Positions 1-5,162 are shown, numbered from the stretch's first letter. The stretch is 8,748 bases of DNA from CAZMJG01 sp964576365 (GCA_964576365.1 CAZNUT010000044.1:1-8748), one strand, 5' to 3'. The notes: generated from the sequence alone by a model not told the origin. Program-made: numbers and translations.

Positions 1-61
1 TCTCTCCTATCAACCTAAATCCCCCTAATATCAACTGTTTGTAAGACCAGCGCCGTAATTT

Positions 62-481
62 ATGACAGATCAAGAAAATCTAAAAGTTGTAATTATAATA
101 AGTTCTTCTCTCGGAATAGGACTTGCAGCAAATAGAGCTGCAGTTTTGGCGACTGGTCTTGCTATGCATATTTCCAACTTACCTGGTCAAAACTTAGCCA
201 CAAAAGATGGAATTGAACTGCTGGGGTTCACACAGATTCCTATCCCTATATTAACAGCTAAACCAGAAATATCTTTTCTGGACCTATGCAAAAAAAGTGA
301 ATCATTAGGTTGTAAAACTATTGTTTTTTTAACTCGTGCTCAAGGAATGAGATCTTATGAAGAGTATAGAAATTCAGTTGCTCAAACTAATTATAACGAT
401 TTAGATATTGATGCAATCGCCATCTATGGAGACAGAAAATCTGTTACAAAAGTTACAGGCAATCTACCTTCTTTGAGATAA
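62..481 (+). CDS. DUF2000 family protein
   Basis: This 139-residue protein resembles the DUF2000 family, small proteins with a peptidyl-tRNA-hydrolase-like fold and no firmly established reaction. The resemblance is judged by eye from the order of motifs: a short hydrophobic beta strand near residues 8-14, the segment ANRAAVLATGLA at about 23-34, GLA-x-H-I-x-N-L-x-G-Q near 31-43, the FTQIPIPIL strand near 56-64, a YEEY helix start near 99, and a C-terminal G-x-x-K-x-V-x-K-x-T-G-x-L-P end. The length fits the family. It has no signal peptide or membrane segment, so it should be cytosolic. It is the first gene in the window and lies alone on the plus strand; no Shine-Dalgarno precedes the ATG. 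The family call is fairly secure; the biochemical role is unknown. Confidence 0.75.
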   Translation: MTDQENLKVVIIISSSLGIGLAANRAAVLATGLAMHISNLPGQNLATKDGIELLGFTQIPIPILTAKPEISFLDLCKKSESLGCKTIVFLTRAQGMRSYEEYRNSVAQTNYNDLDIDAIAIYGDRKSVTKVTGNLPSLR

Positions 482-587
482 ATTTCTTTAACTCTATTCT
501 ATATTCTTATAAGATAAGGCAATTTTTGAATCTTGATATTGCTACACAAAGTTCACATTTTTCTTTGATATCAATTATTATAGTAAG

Positions 588-618
588 ATAGGTTCGAACA
601 TCGTCCCAGATGGTGCAC
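588..618 (+). repeat. Direct repeat copy 1 of a 31-base intergenic repeat
   Basis: This 31-base segment matches the one at 1635-1665 at 28 positions, with a 17-base identical core CATCGTCCCAGATGGTG. The two copies lie in the same orientation and bracket the minus-strand membrane-protein gene at 688-1488. This copy contains a perfect palindrome GTTCGAAC and ends in the palindrome GTGCAC, both broken in copy 2. The core can form a weak CATC/GATG hairpin. The three differences are not synonymous in the frames checked, so a conserved peptide is unlikely. Function is unknown. Confidence 0.7.
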
Positions 619-687
619 AACACATCTTTCAGGAAACGGGTTCGTTTTTTTTAGAAGATATAAGTTGGCTTTTGAATAATGACCAAA

Positions 688-1488
688 TTATCTATTGAAG
701 CGGACAGTGGAAAGGATTCCGTAAAACATCTCGTATGAACGTCCGTCCCATCGCTTTGCGACTATACTCATATATTTTGATGCGTCTGGGCTATAGGGAA
801 AAATTGCATATTCTTGCCTCCCTCCTATAAGATCAAATCTTCGAGTCGTGTAGAATTCGGGAATATATTCAGAAGAGCGCTTCTCTATACTTTGAACGGT
901 TGCGCCATCAAGACTTACTGCTGCTTCTGTAGGTGTGGCAATAGTTTGTGCAATTGTATGGATAGATTCATTCTGCCGGAGACCATCAATTTTAATCTGG
1001 AGCAATTTTGTACTTATCAAAGCACCGGGTGGGCCTTCTGCACCACTTTTTTCTTCGCTACCGATATAAATAGACCCATCACTCTGAGAGATAGTAAATG
1101 ATGAAGGATATGAAATTTCAAAACCATATTCTTCGCTTTTATACGTCGCCCATCCAACAGTCGGGTATTGGGTGGGAGATACAACTAAAGTTATTGGCTC
1201 AGTTCTTGTTTTCGATGGTTGAGCATTGATGGAGGATGGTTGGTCGCTATGTGTTGGTTCAACTGATACCTCTACAGTTTTTTCTAATTCGTTGATCTCA
1301 CTTGCTAAATCCTCAATTACTCTTTGAGCCTGCATATTTTGATATGCCAATATTCCGGTTATTACAAGAAAAATTGGTATTATAATAATAATGGCGAGTT
1401 GAAAGACTTTACAGGAAAAAGAGGGTTGATTGGAGATCTCGAGGGTAGATTTGAGTTGAGAAGAAGTTGAAGATTGTGAATTCATCAT
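688..1488 (-). CDS. Membrane-anchored extracytoplasmic protein of unknown function
   Basis: This 266-residue protein has a polar Ser/Thr-rich N-terminus, one strong hydrophobic segment at about residues 28-49, a short heptad-like stretch at about 50-73 that could be a coiled coil, and a low-complexity Pro/Ser/Thr linker to about residue 110. A soluble domain follows, starting WATYKSEEYGFEISYPSSF at 113-131. That opening, with a C-terminal 'ILSTVRF' strand, is typical of PsbP-like or related surface domains in Patescibacteria; this is recognition by style, not a firm family assignment. The topology predicts a single-pass anchor with the C-terminal domain outside the cell. Two ATGs are adjacent; a TTGACA/TAAACT promoter places the transcript start at the second, so the protein may begin at Met2. 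The gene is bracketed by a direct repeat pair. Confidence 0.8.
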   Translation of the reverse strand: MMNSQSSTSSQLKSTLEISNQPSFSCKVFQLAIIIIIPIFLVITGILAYQNMQAQRVIEDLASEINELEKTVEVSVEPTHSDQPSSINAQPSKTRTEPITLVVSPTQYPTVGWATYKSEEYGFEISYPSSFTISQSDGSIYIGSEEKSGAEGPPGALISTKLLQIKIDGLRQNESIHTIAQTIATPTEAAVSLDGATVQSIEKRSSEYIPEFYTTRRFDLIGGRQEYAIFPYSPDASKYMSIVAKRWDGRSYEMFYGILSTVRFNR

Positions 1489-1491
1489 GAA

Positions 1492-1520
1492 AGTTTAAAC
1501 AATTTTTGAAAACATGTCAA
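1492..1520 (-). promoter_or_regulatory. Sigma70-type promoter for the membrane-protein gene
   Basis: On the minus strand a perfect TTGACA (1515-1520) is followed after exactly 17 bases by TAAACT (1492-1497). Six bases separate the -10 box from the second of two adjacent ATG codons (1483-1485), so transcription would start at or next to that codon and give a leaderless mRNA. Confidence 0.65.
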
Positions 1521-1634
1521 TCAAAACCCCAGTATTTGGAAACTGAAAACAAATCATAAATCGTTCTCTTTTTTGAAGTGAGAGATAGAAATAAGATGCG
1601 CATTCAGTTCTTTTTCGACAATTTTTGAATTAAA

Positions 1635-1665
1635 ATAGGTTTGATCATCGTCCCAGATGGTGTAC
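1635..1665 (+). repeat. Direct repeat copy 2 of a 31-base intergenic repeat
   Basis: This is the second copy of the repeat at 588-618, with 28 of 31 positions identical in the same orientation. It lies between the promoter of the membrane-protein gene and the next plus-strand gene. The stretch AATTTTTGAAT just upstream (about 1620-1630) resembles AATTTTTGAATC about 70 bases before copy 1, so the shared unit may be longer but indel-rich. No open frame with a proper start runs through both copies. Confidence 0.7.
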
Positions 1666-1708
1666 TGGATTTAGACGCTAGACATTAGAAATAACTTTTT
1701 TAACCTGT

Positions 1709-1924
1709 ATGAGCAAACAAGTAATCGCTTTTGAATATTTAGCTTTGCGAGATTTGAAGCTGAATATAAGAGATGGAGTTCTTGAATTCAATGGGCATAC
1801 TACTGATCCAGCGACAGGAATAACGGAGGGTCTTTACTTCAATACAGATCAATCTCTCGAGGAGGCGACACAGAGATTAACGGAAATGGGTGTTAAATTT
1901 CCTGCTGGTTCAGAAATAATGTGA
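1709..1924 (+). CDS. Small hypothetical protein (71 aa)
   Basis: I do not recognise this 71-residue protein. It looks like a small soluble alpha/beta protein: two N-terminal strands (VIAFEYLAL and KLNIRDGVLEF), a Gly/Thr-rich turn around residues 31-42, and an amphipathic helix at about 50-60 ending in a KFP segment. It has no cysteine and no membrane segment. It starts 44 bases after repeat copy 2 with no Shine-Dalgarno, and its last 32 bases overlap the 3' end of the convergent NUDIX gene. Coding status is plausible but rests on composition and reading-frame length only. Confidence 0.55.
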   Translation: MSKQVIAFEYLALRDLKLNIRDGVLEFNGHTTDPATGITEGLYFNTDQSLEEATQRLTEMGVKFPAGSEIM

Positions 1925-2348
1925 CTTCCTTCGGTTGCAGTCGATTTGCAGATTTTATAACCTCGATGCACCCGGGCATAGGATTTAGTTTTGCGATTTC
2001 AGACCTCGGTTGCCAGACATACTCTGTTGCTTCTTCATTCAGAACAATCTGTTGATTTGGCTCAGGTGAACAGAGAAACGACAAGAATACTCCCTGCCAA
2101 CTTCCTCTGGTTTCTGTATGGATATAGGGGATAAACTCATAGCTTTTAAGCTTTATACCAAGCTCTTCTCGCACCTCGCGTTCCAGTGCCTCATGCGGAG
2201 CTTCACCAAACTCAAGTCCTCCACCTGGCAGTTGCCATGCGCGATGAAATGATGATTCAGGATCGTTGCGGAGTGTGAAGAGTATTTTATTGTGCCACTC
2301 AATGACCGCGAGCAATACAATCTGCGTATTTTTTCTTACTATGTTCAT
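1893..2348 (-). CDS. NUDIX hydrolase
   Basis: This 151-residue protein carries a complete Nudix box, G-x5-E-x7-R-E-V-x-E-E-x-G-I, at residues 43-65, with the REVREE glutamates that bind divalent metal. The box is preceded by WQLPGGGLEFG, the usual strand-loop entry. Members cleave nucleoside diphosphates linked to another group; substrate cannot be read from sequence, and a nucleotide-pool role is only one possibility. The size is that of a single-domain NUDIX enzyme, with no signal peptide. The ATG sits 5 bases after an extended -10 box, which predicts a leaderless mRNA. It is divergent from the small gene at 2398 and its 3' end overlaps the convergent gene at 1709 by 32 bases. Confidence 0.93.
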   Translation of the reverse strand: MNIVRKNTQIVLLAVIEWHNKILFTLRNDPESSFHRAWQLPGGGLEFGEAPHEALEREVREELGIKLKSYEFIPYIHTETRGSWQGVFLSFLCSPEPNQQIVLNEEATEYVWQPRSEIAKLNPMPGCIEVIKSANRLQPKEVTLFLNQQEI

Positions 2349-2353
2349 GGCAT

Positions 2354-2362
2354 ATTATAGCA
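2354..2362 (-). promoter_or_regulatory. Extended -10 promoter of the NUDIX gene
   Basis: The minus strand reads TGCTATAAT, an extended -10 (TGnTATAAT), ending 5 bases before the NUDIX ATG. No convincing -35 box is present, as expected for an extended -10. The spacing leaves no room for a ribosome binding site. Confidence 0.65.
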
Positions 2363-2397
2363 AACAGATATGAAAGCACGCTGCATGTACTTGTGAT

Positions 2398-2643
2398 ATG
2401 TTCAGGAATATCATACATGATATGAGGCACTTCAATTTAGATCTTAATGAGTATGTGCACATGCAAAAAGGCCCAATTGACGAAATTGTAAACGGCTTAT
2501 CTATGATGCCTAAACCGGTTCAAGAGATTTTACTTGATGATTTGGAGGCCCATGGTGGTTGGCAAAATCATGTAAGAGAGGGTGAGATCATACATGCACT
2601 TCACGAATTTCAGCTACATAACAACAATACCAAGAGTAATTGA
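2398..2643 (+). CDS. Small hypothetical protein (81 aa)
   Basis: This 81-residue protein is not recognised. It is rich in Met, His and acidic residues, appears mostly helical, and has the segments NLDLNEYVHMQKGPIDEIVN and PKPVQEILLDDLEAHGGW, with no membrane segment. TGTACT lies at 2386-2391, exactly 6 bases before the ATG, matching the -10 spacing seen in several neighbours. It is divergent from the NUDIX gene with 49 bases between start codons, so the two may share a regulatory region. The short polar C-terminus (HNNNTKSN) is probably disordered. Confidence 0.6.
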   Translation: MFRNIIHDMRHFNLDLNEYVHMQKGPIDEIVNGLSMMPKPVQEILLDDLEAHGGWQNHVREGEIIHALHEFQLHNNNTKSN

Positions 2644-2676
2644 TATCAATTAATACCCCTTTTTTAAATAGTTTGA

Positions 2677-2682
2677 TATACT
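2677..2682 (+). promoter_or_regulatory. Possible -10 box for the gene at 2708
   Basis: TATACT lies in very AT-rich sequence 25 bases before the ATG at 2708 and would give a leader of about 19 bases. TATAAA at 2701-2706 is an alternative but abuts the start codon. The AT-richness makes chance matches likely. Confidence 0.35.
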
Positions 2683-2707
2683 ATTTTTTTTAATTCAAAA
2701 TATAAAT

Positions 2708-3013
2708 ATGAAAATAGTTACTCGTGGTCTTTTAGCTACTATGGCTGCTGTTACCTTAGGTCGCTCTGCAGAAGTGCCACCGCAGGGGGAAATAGATTTG
2801 GGCATCAAGTTTTGCGGCTACGTCACAAATGCACCTAGATATCCTGAAGTTGATGGAATAACTATTTCTGAAATGTATAAATTGGGTGAAGTGCCATTAG
2901 AGACGATCGATACACATGTACAGATCGGAGATGATGTTGTAAGGGTAGAGGAAGAATTGTTACATGAAACCGATCCAGAAACAGGCGAAAAAATACCTAG
3001 CTGCTCTAAATGA
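2708..3013 (+). CDS. Small hypothetical protein with weak signal-like N-terminus (101 aa)
   Basis: This 101-residue protein is not recognised. Residues 1-22 (MKIVTRGLLATMAAVTLGRSA) have a basic start, a moderately hydrophobic core and an Ala near 21 that could be a signal peptidase site, so export is possible but weakly supported. The rest is acidic with two cysteines, one near residue 36 (FCGYV) and one near residue 99 (PSCSK), which could pair if exported. It lies 64 bases after the previous gene on the same strand and ends 8 bases before the tRNA-Arg gene on the opposite strand. An overlapping minus-strand frame runs into that tRNA and is a shadow. Confidence 0.6.
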   Translation: MKIVTRGLLATMAAVTLGRSAEVPPQGEIDLGIKFCGYVTNAPRYPEVDGITISEMYKLGEVPLETIDTHVQIGDDVVRVEEELLHETDPETGEKIPSCSK

Positions 3014-3021
3014 TTACATTG

Positions 3022-3095
3022 CGTCTCTGGGGTGATTTGAACACCCAACCTACTCCTTAGAAGGGAGTTGCTCTATCCAATTGAGCTACAGAGAC
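3022..3095 (-). tRNA. tRNA-Arg (anticodon UCU)
   Basis: The minus strand folds as a complete cloverleaf: a perfect 7-bp acceptor stem (GTCTCTG/CAGAGAC), D arm GCTC/GAGC, anticodon stem ACTCC/GGAGT with loop CTTCTAA giving UCU, a 5-base variable loop, and T arm GGGTG/CACCC with loop TTCAAAT. UCU reads AGA/AGG arginine codons. The discriminator is G and CCA is not encoded, so it must be added by an enzyme. It is the last of three tRNAs in transcription order. Confidence 0.96.
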
Positions 3096-3120
3096 AAATT
3101 ATCGCGTAATCTTCTGCAAA

Positions 3121-3155
3121 TGTTTAATTTCCAAGTAATAATTACCAATATCTAA
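3121..3155 (-). repeat. 7-base-period tandem array 1 (tRNA spacer)
   Basis: Read on the minus strand, five consecutive 7-base units each start with TT, for example TTAGATA, TTGGTAA and TTGGAAA. Units are degenerate but the 7-base register is unbroken for 35 bases. It lies just upstream of tRNA-Arg in the spacer of the tRNA cluster. Confidence 0.6.
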
Positions 3156-3189
3156 TTAAGCTGCCCAGCGACTCCCGTCTCTTCGTTGG

Positions 3190-3221
3190 ACAAGCAGCAA
3201 CTCAGCATCTCAACTACTCAG
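3190..3221 (-). repeat. 8-base-period tandem array (tRNA spacer)
   Basis: Read on the minus strand, four 8-base units (CTGAGTAG, TTGAGATG, CTGAGTTG, CTGCTTGT) follow each other without gaps. The first three share the pattern YTGAGNNG and the fourth is degenerate. This differs in period from the nearby 7-base arrays. Confidence 0.55.
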
Positions 3222-3251
3222 CGATTCTTTTTTGAATTAATTACCTGCCCC

Positions 3252-3264
3252 GACGCAGAGCGTC
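3252..3264. repeat. Short perfect inverted repeat GACGC-AGA-GCGTC
   Basis: A 5-bp perfect GC-rich stem with a 3-base loop stands in otherwise AT-rich spacer, 12 bases before the larger hairpin element. Neither flank has a T-run, so it is not a standard terminator. Confidence 0.5.
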
Positions 3265-3275
3265 TAGGTACCAAA

Positions 3276-3323
3276 TGTCATTCTGAGCGTAGCGAAGCCT
3301 GCCTGCCGGCAGTCAGGATGACG
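3276..3323. repeat. REP-like hairpin element
   Basis: A 48-base element has 11-base arms TGTCATTCTGA (3276-3286) and TCAGGATGACG (3313-3323) that pair apart from G-U wobbles, and an internal perfect palindrome CTGCCGGCAG (3303-3312). The left arm with its continuation TGAGCGTAGCGAAG has the look of a dispersed repeat that recurs in many environmental bacterial genomes; that comparison is from memory. It is GC-rich against an AT-rich background and sits in the widest tRNA spacer. No transposase is nearby, so any mobility would depend on functions elsewhere. Confidence 0.7.
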
Positions 3324-3352
3324 AAAAAAGAATATTTCTCGTTTCACGATAC

Positions 3353-3432
3353 AGACCTATTACCTATTCACTTTTAACTATTAACTAAAAAAACATAACA
3401 CCTTACACTTAAAACCTAATAGCTAATCGCTA
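3353..3432 (-). repeat. 7-base-period tandem array 2 (tRNA spacer, about 11 units)
   Basis: On the minus strand, units beginning TAG, TAA or AAG recur every 7 bases. A first block of six units runs from 3432 to 3391 (TAGCGAT, TAGCTAT, TAGGTTT and so on), then three extra Ts shift the register, and a second block of five runs from 3387 to 3353, including TAGTTAA twice in a row, then AAGTGAA and TAGGTAA. The array fills the spacer directly downstream of tRNA-Thr and would be transcribed if the three tRNAs share a transcript. Confidence 0.65.
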
Positions 3433-3439
3433 AAAAATG

Positions 3440-3511
3440 AGCCGCCTGTCGGATTTGAACCGACGACATCCAATTTACAAAATTGGCGCTCTACCACTGA
3501 GCTAAGGCGGC
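3440..3511 (-). tRNA. tRNA-Thr (anticodon UGU)
   Basis: A complete cloverleaf is seen on the minus strand: acceptor GCCGCCT/AGGCGGC, D arm GCTC/GAGC, anticodon stem CCAAT/ATTGG with loop TTTGTAA giving UGU, and T arm GTCGG/CCGAC with loop TTCAAAT. UGU reads threonine ACA and other ACN codons by wobble. CCA is not encoded, and the discriminator is U. Confidence 0.96.
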
Positions 3512-3525
3512 GATTTAGATTTGAC

Positions 3526-3550
3526 GATAGACATTTATAGAGTGTCTATC
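3526..3550. repeat. 8-bp perfect inverted repeat between tRNA-Thr and tRNA-Leu
   Basis: GATAGACA (3526-3533) and TGTCTATC (3543-3550) form a perfect 8-bp stem around a 9-base loop. It lies 14 bases upstream of tRNA-Thr on the transcribed strand, so it could form in the tRNA precursor. There is no T-run. Confidence 0.55.
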
Positions 3551-3579
3551 AACTCCAAATTAAATGAGTTGTTTGCTAA

Positions 3580-3599
3580 GAGTTATCAGCTGATCACTC
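3580..3599. repeat. 20-base near-perfect palindrome in the tRNA spacer
   Basis: The segment has a perfect 10-base centre ATCAGCTGAT flanked by GAGT and ACTC, with 9 of 10 base pairs matching. It ends 6 bases from the 3' end of tRNA-Leu. It could be a protein-binding site or part of the same repeat-rich spacer; no partner is visible. Confidence 0.5.
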
Positions 3600-3605
3600 A
3601 TTCAG

Positions 3606-3688
3606 TGCCGAGGGTGGGAGTCGAACCCACACGCTGTTGCCAGCACCAGATTTTAAGTCTGGCGCGTCTGCCATTCCGCCACCCCGGC
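3606..3688 (-). tRNA. tRNA-Leu (anticodon UAA)
   Basis: This is a class II tRNA on the minus strand: acceptor GCCGGGG/CCTCGGC with one G-U pair, anticodon stem CCAGA/TCTGG with loop CTTAAAA giving UAA, a long variable arm containing GCTGGCAACAGC, and T arm GTGGG/CCCAC with loop TTCGACT. UAA reads leucine UUA/UUG. The discriminator is A and CCA is not encoded. It is the first of three tRNAs in transcription order. Confidence 0.96.
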
Positions 3689-3701
3689 TCTTTTTTGCTT
3701 G

Positions 3702-3729
3702 TAGCTTTTAGCTGTTAGCTATTAGGTAC
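3702..3729 (+). repeat. 7-base-period tandem array 3 (tRNA-Leu leader)
   Basis: On the plus strand TAGCTTT, TAGCTGT, TAGCTAT and TAGGTAC follow each other exactly. The 13-base stretch TTAGCTATTAGGT (3715-3727) occurs in inverted orientation at 3414-3426, within array 2, so arrays 2 and 3 flank tRNA-Thr and tRNA-Leu as an inverted pair. It would lie in the 5' leader of the tRNA-Leu precursor. Confidence 0.65.
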
Positions 3730-3741
3730 AAAAGTTAGCTT

Positions 3742-3747
3742 ATTATA
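3742..3747 (-). promoter_or_regulatory. Candidate -10 box for the tRNA cluster
   Basis: A consensus TATAAT on the minus strand lies 53 bases upstream of the tRNA-Leu 5' end. No good -35 is visible at the expected distance. If used, one transcript could cover Leu, Thr and Arg tRNAs, as no strong terminator interrupts them. Confidence 0.4.
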
Positions 3748-3767
3748 TTTGTAAAGTACAATAACTC

Positions 3768-3802
3768 TGGAATTTATCGTTCTTAATTCTCAATGCGTAA
3801 TT
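3768..3802 (-). repeat. 7-base-period tandem array 4 (between ruvB and the tRNA cluster)
   Basis: On the minus strand AATTACG, CATTGAG, AATTAAG, AACGATA and AATTCCA recur with an unbroken 7-base register; the shared pattern is about AATTNAG. It lies upstream of the candidate tRNA promoter and directly after the possible ruvB terminator. Confidence 0.5.
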
Positions 3803-3826
3803 AAAAATACATCATAACGATTGATG
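3801..3826 (-). terminator. Weak possible terminator after ruvB
   Basis: On the minus strand CATCA (3822-3826) pairs with TGATG (3810-3814) around a 7-base loop, followed by TATTTTTAA. The stem is only 5 bp and AT-rich, so efficiency is doubtful. Confidence 0.3.
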
Positions 3827-3846
3827 ATTTATCAGTTCAGATTATA

Positions 3847-4836
3847 TCAAAGAAGCGACTGTTGATCTACCTCTGTTATTTTGATGCCTAAATGTCTACA
3901 GCCTTTTGCAGTGACCACTCGTCCCTTGGGCGTTTTTTTAATAAAGCCAATCTGAAGCAAATATGGCTCGATAAATTCTTCGATAGTACGACGGTCTTCT
4001 GAGAGAGATGATGCTATAGTTTCGATACCAATTGGGGAATTTTGAAATTTTTCTGCGATAATACGTAGATACTGTGTATCAATATCCGAAAGTCCCATTT
4101 CGTCAATCTCAAGCAGAGAAAAAAGTTTATCAAGTAACACATCGTTAATTTCTTTAGCTTTTTCAACTTCCATGACATCCCTTGCACGCTTAAGGATACG
4201 ATTAGCAAGCCGAGGAGTGCGTCTTGAGCGTTTAGCTATCGCTACAGCTGCGGAAGGAGTGATTTTTGCCTGAAAGGTGCGAGCTGATCTTGCTACAATG
4301 TCCTTCATTTCGTCATTAGTGTAGTAGTCGAGACGGAGCAACAGTCCAAAACGGTCGCGAAGTGGTGCAGAAAGAAGAGCAAGTTTCGTCGTGGCGCCGA
4401 CGATCGTGATTTTGGGCACAGGTAGACGCACAGTACGAGCTGAAGGTCCTTTGCCGATTATGATATCAAGCGCGTAATCTTCCAGCACTGGATAGAGCAT
4501 TTCCTCAACAGGTTTTGGCATCCGGTGTATCTCGTCTATGAAAAGAACATCATTATCTTTGAGATTGGTGAGTATGGCGGCAAGATCGCCGGATTTGGTG
4601 ATTGCTGCGCCGGATGAAATTTTGATCGTTCCCTGCAGTTCATTCGCAATGATATAGGAAAGAGTAGTTTTGCCGATGCCAGGCGGGCCATAAAAGAGGA
4701 TGTGTTCGGTAGCTGCTCCGCGCTGTTTGACAGCATCCAGAAAAAGACGCAGCGTTTGTACAATTTTTTCCTGACCTACATATTCGTCAAGTGTTTGAGG
4801 TCGAATAGATGTATTCTGTATTTGTTTTTCAGACAT
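3847..4836 (-). CDS. ruvB: Holliday junction branch migration ATPase RuvB
   Basis: RuvB is the hexameric AAA+ motor that, with RuvA, drives branch migration of Holliday junctions in recombinational repair. In this 329-residue protein Walker A is GPPGIGKTT (50-58), Walker B is LFIDEIHR (98-105), sensor 1 is GATT (147-150), the arginine-finger region is APLRDRFG (157-164), and the sensor 2 region is RTPRLANRILKR (206-217). A C-terminal winged-helix DNA-binding domain begins near residue 245 and includes IEPYLLQIGFI (289-299) and TPKGR (302-306). Length is normal. Departures from the usual motifs are NSPIG (266-270) where most RuvB proteins have GGPVG, and TPKGR for TPRGR; both are outside the ATPase core. 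TATAAT stands 6 bases before the ATG. The gene is not adjacent to ruvA, and ruvC is not in the window. Confidence 0.97.
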   Translation of the reverse strand: MSEKQIQNTSIRPQTLDEYVGQEKIVQTLRLFLDAVKQRGAATEHILFYGPPGIGKTTLSYIIANELQGTIKISSGAAITKSGDLAAILTNLKDNDVLFIDEIHRMPKPVEEMLYPVLEDYALDIIIGKGPSARTVRLPVPKITIVGATTKLALLSAPLRDRFGLLLRLDYYTNDEMKDIVARSARTFQAKITPSAAVAIAKRSRRTPRLANRILKRARDVMEVEKAKEINDVLLDKLFSLLEIDEMGLSDIDTQYLRIIAEKFQNSPIGIETIASSLSEDRRTIEEFIEPYLLQIGFIKKTPKGRVVTAKGCRHLGIKITEVDQQSLL

Positions 4837-4842
4837 GTTGTT

Positions 4843-4848
4843 ATTATA
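4843..4848 (-). promoter_or_regulatory. -10 box giving a leaderless ruvB transcript
   Basis: A consensus TATAAT on the minus strand ends 6 bases before the ruvB ATG. Transcription starting about 7 bases after the box would begin at the start codon, and there is no Shine-Dalgarno in the gap (AACAAC). Confidence 0.65.
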
Positions 4849-4913
4849 ATATCAATACTTCACTATTTTTACACGGATTGTTACAAAAAAATATTCTTTT
4901 ATTCTCAAAAACT

Positions 4914-5117
4914 ATGGAGGTGTCTATATTTAATTATGCACAATTTGTCGATGAAATGCATCGATGGGATGCAGCTGACGATAAAAGACTCGAAGAGTGT
5001 TTGAATCGTTCAAAACAGATGATAAAAGATTGGCAAGTAGACGAGAAATTGAAAGAAGCAGCGATTAGACAAGCAAAATATTGCCTTGCCATGGAGCCAA
5101 TTATGCCTTTTTTCTAA
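4914..5117 (+). CDS. Small hypothetical helical protein between ruvB and ruvA (67 aa)
   Basis: This 67-residue protein is not recognised. It looks all-helical and highly charged, with two likely amphipathic helices (about residues 7-35 and 37-55), the motif FVDEMHRWDAADD near 11-23, two cysteines (C28 and C56) and a hydrophobic C-terminal tail MEPIMPFF. The frame stays open upstream to an ATG at 4809, but that extension reads as hydrophobic/Cys-rich noise and would run into ruvB, so the ATG at 4914 is preferred. It is divergent from ruvB and lies on the opposite strand to both ruv genes, splitting what is often an operon. The context hints at, but does not show, a link to recombination. Confidence 0.6.
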   Translation: MEVSIFNYAQFVDEMHRWDAADDKRLEECLNRSKQMIKDWQVDEKLKEAAIRQAKYCLAMEPIMPFF

Positions 5118-5162
5118 AGTTAGATTAACATATCATCAGCTATTTTGTACATGATTCAGGCG

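Noticed and set aside
634..652. AAACG-GGTT-CGTTT followed by T-run as a plus-strand terminator
   Set aside because: The stem is only 5 bp and the nearest upstream plus-strand gene ends about 150 bases earlier; too weak to annotate.
588..1665. Direct repeat pair as integron attC sites or as conserved coding segments
   Set aside because: No GTTRRRY/RYYYAAC core and no integrase; open frames through both copies lack start codons, and the three differences are not synonymous in the frames checked.
2818..3048. Minus-strand open frame of 76 codons
   Set aside because: It overlaps the plus-strand gene at 2708-3013 almost fully and its 5' end runs into the tRNA-Arg gene; composition is Ser/Thr/Cys noise.
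3186..3377. Plus-strand open frame of 63 codons in the tRNA spacer
   Set aside because: It is built from the 8-base array, the REP-like hairpin and part of a 7-base array; the translation (for example CHSERSEACLPAVRMTKK) is a known kind of artefact of such repeats.
3521..3718. Plus-strand open frame of 65 codons
   Set aside because: It runs antisense through the whole tRNA-Leu gene; the VGVEPTR-like segment is the usual artefact of translating tRNA antisense.
3121..3802. The periodic arrays as a CRISPR array
   Set aside because: Units are 7-8 bases with no spacers between them and no cas genes are present.
4809..4913. Longer start for the small gene between ruvB and ruvA
   Set aside because: The added 35 residues overlap the ruvB start and promoter and read as Cys/Phe/Leu-rich noise.
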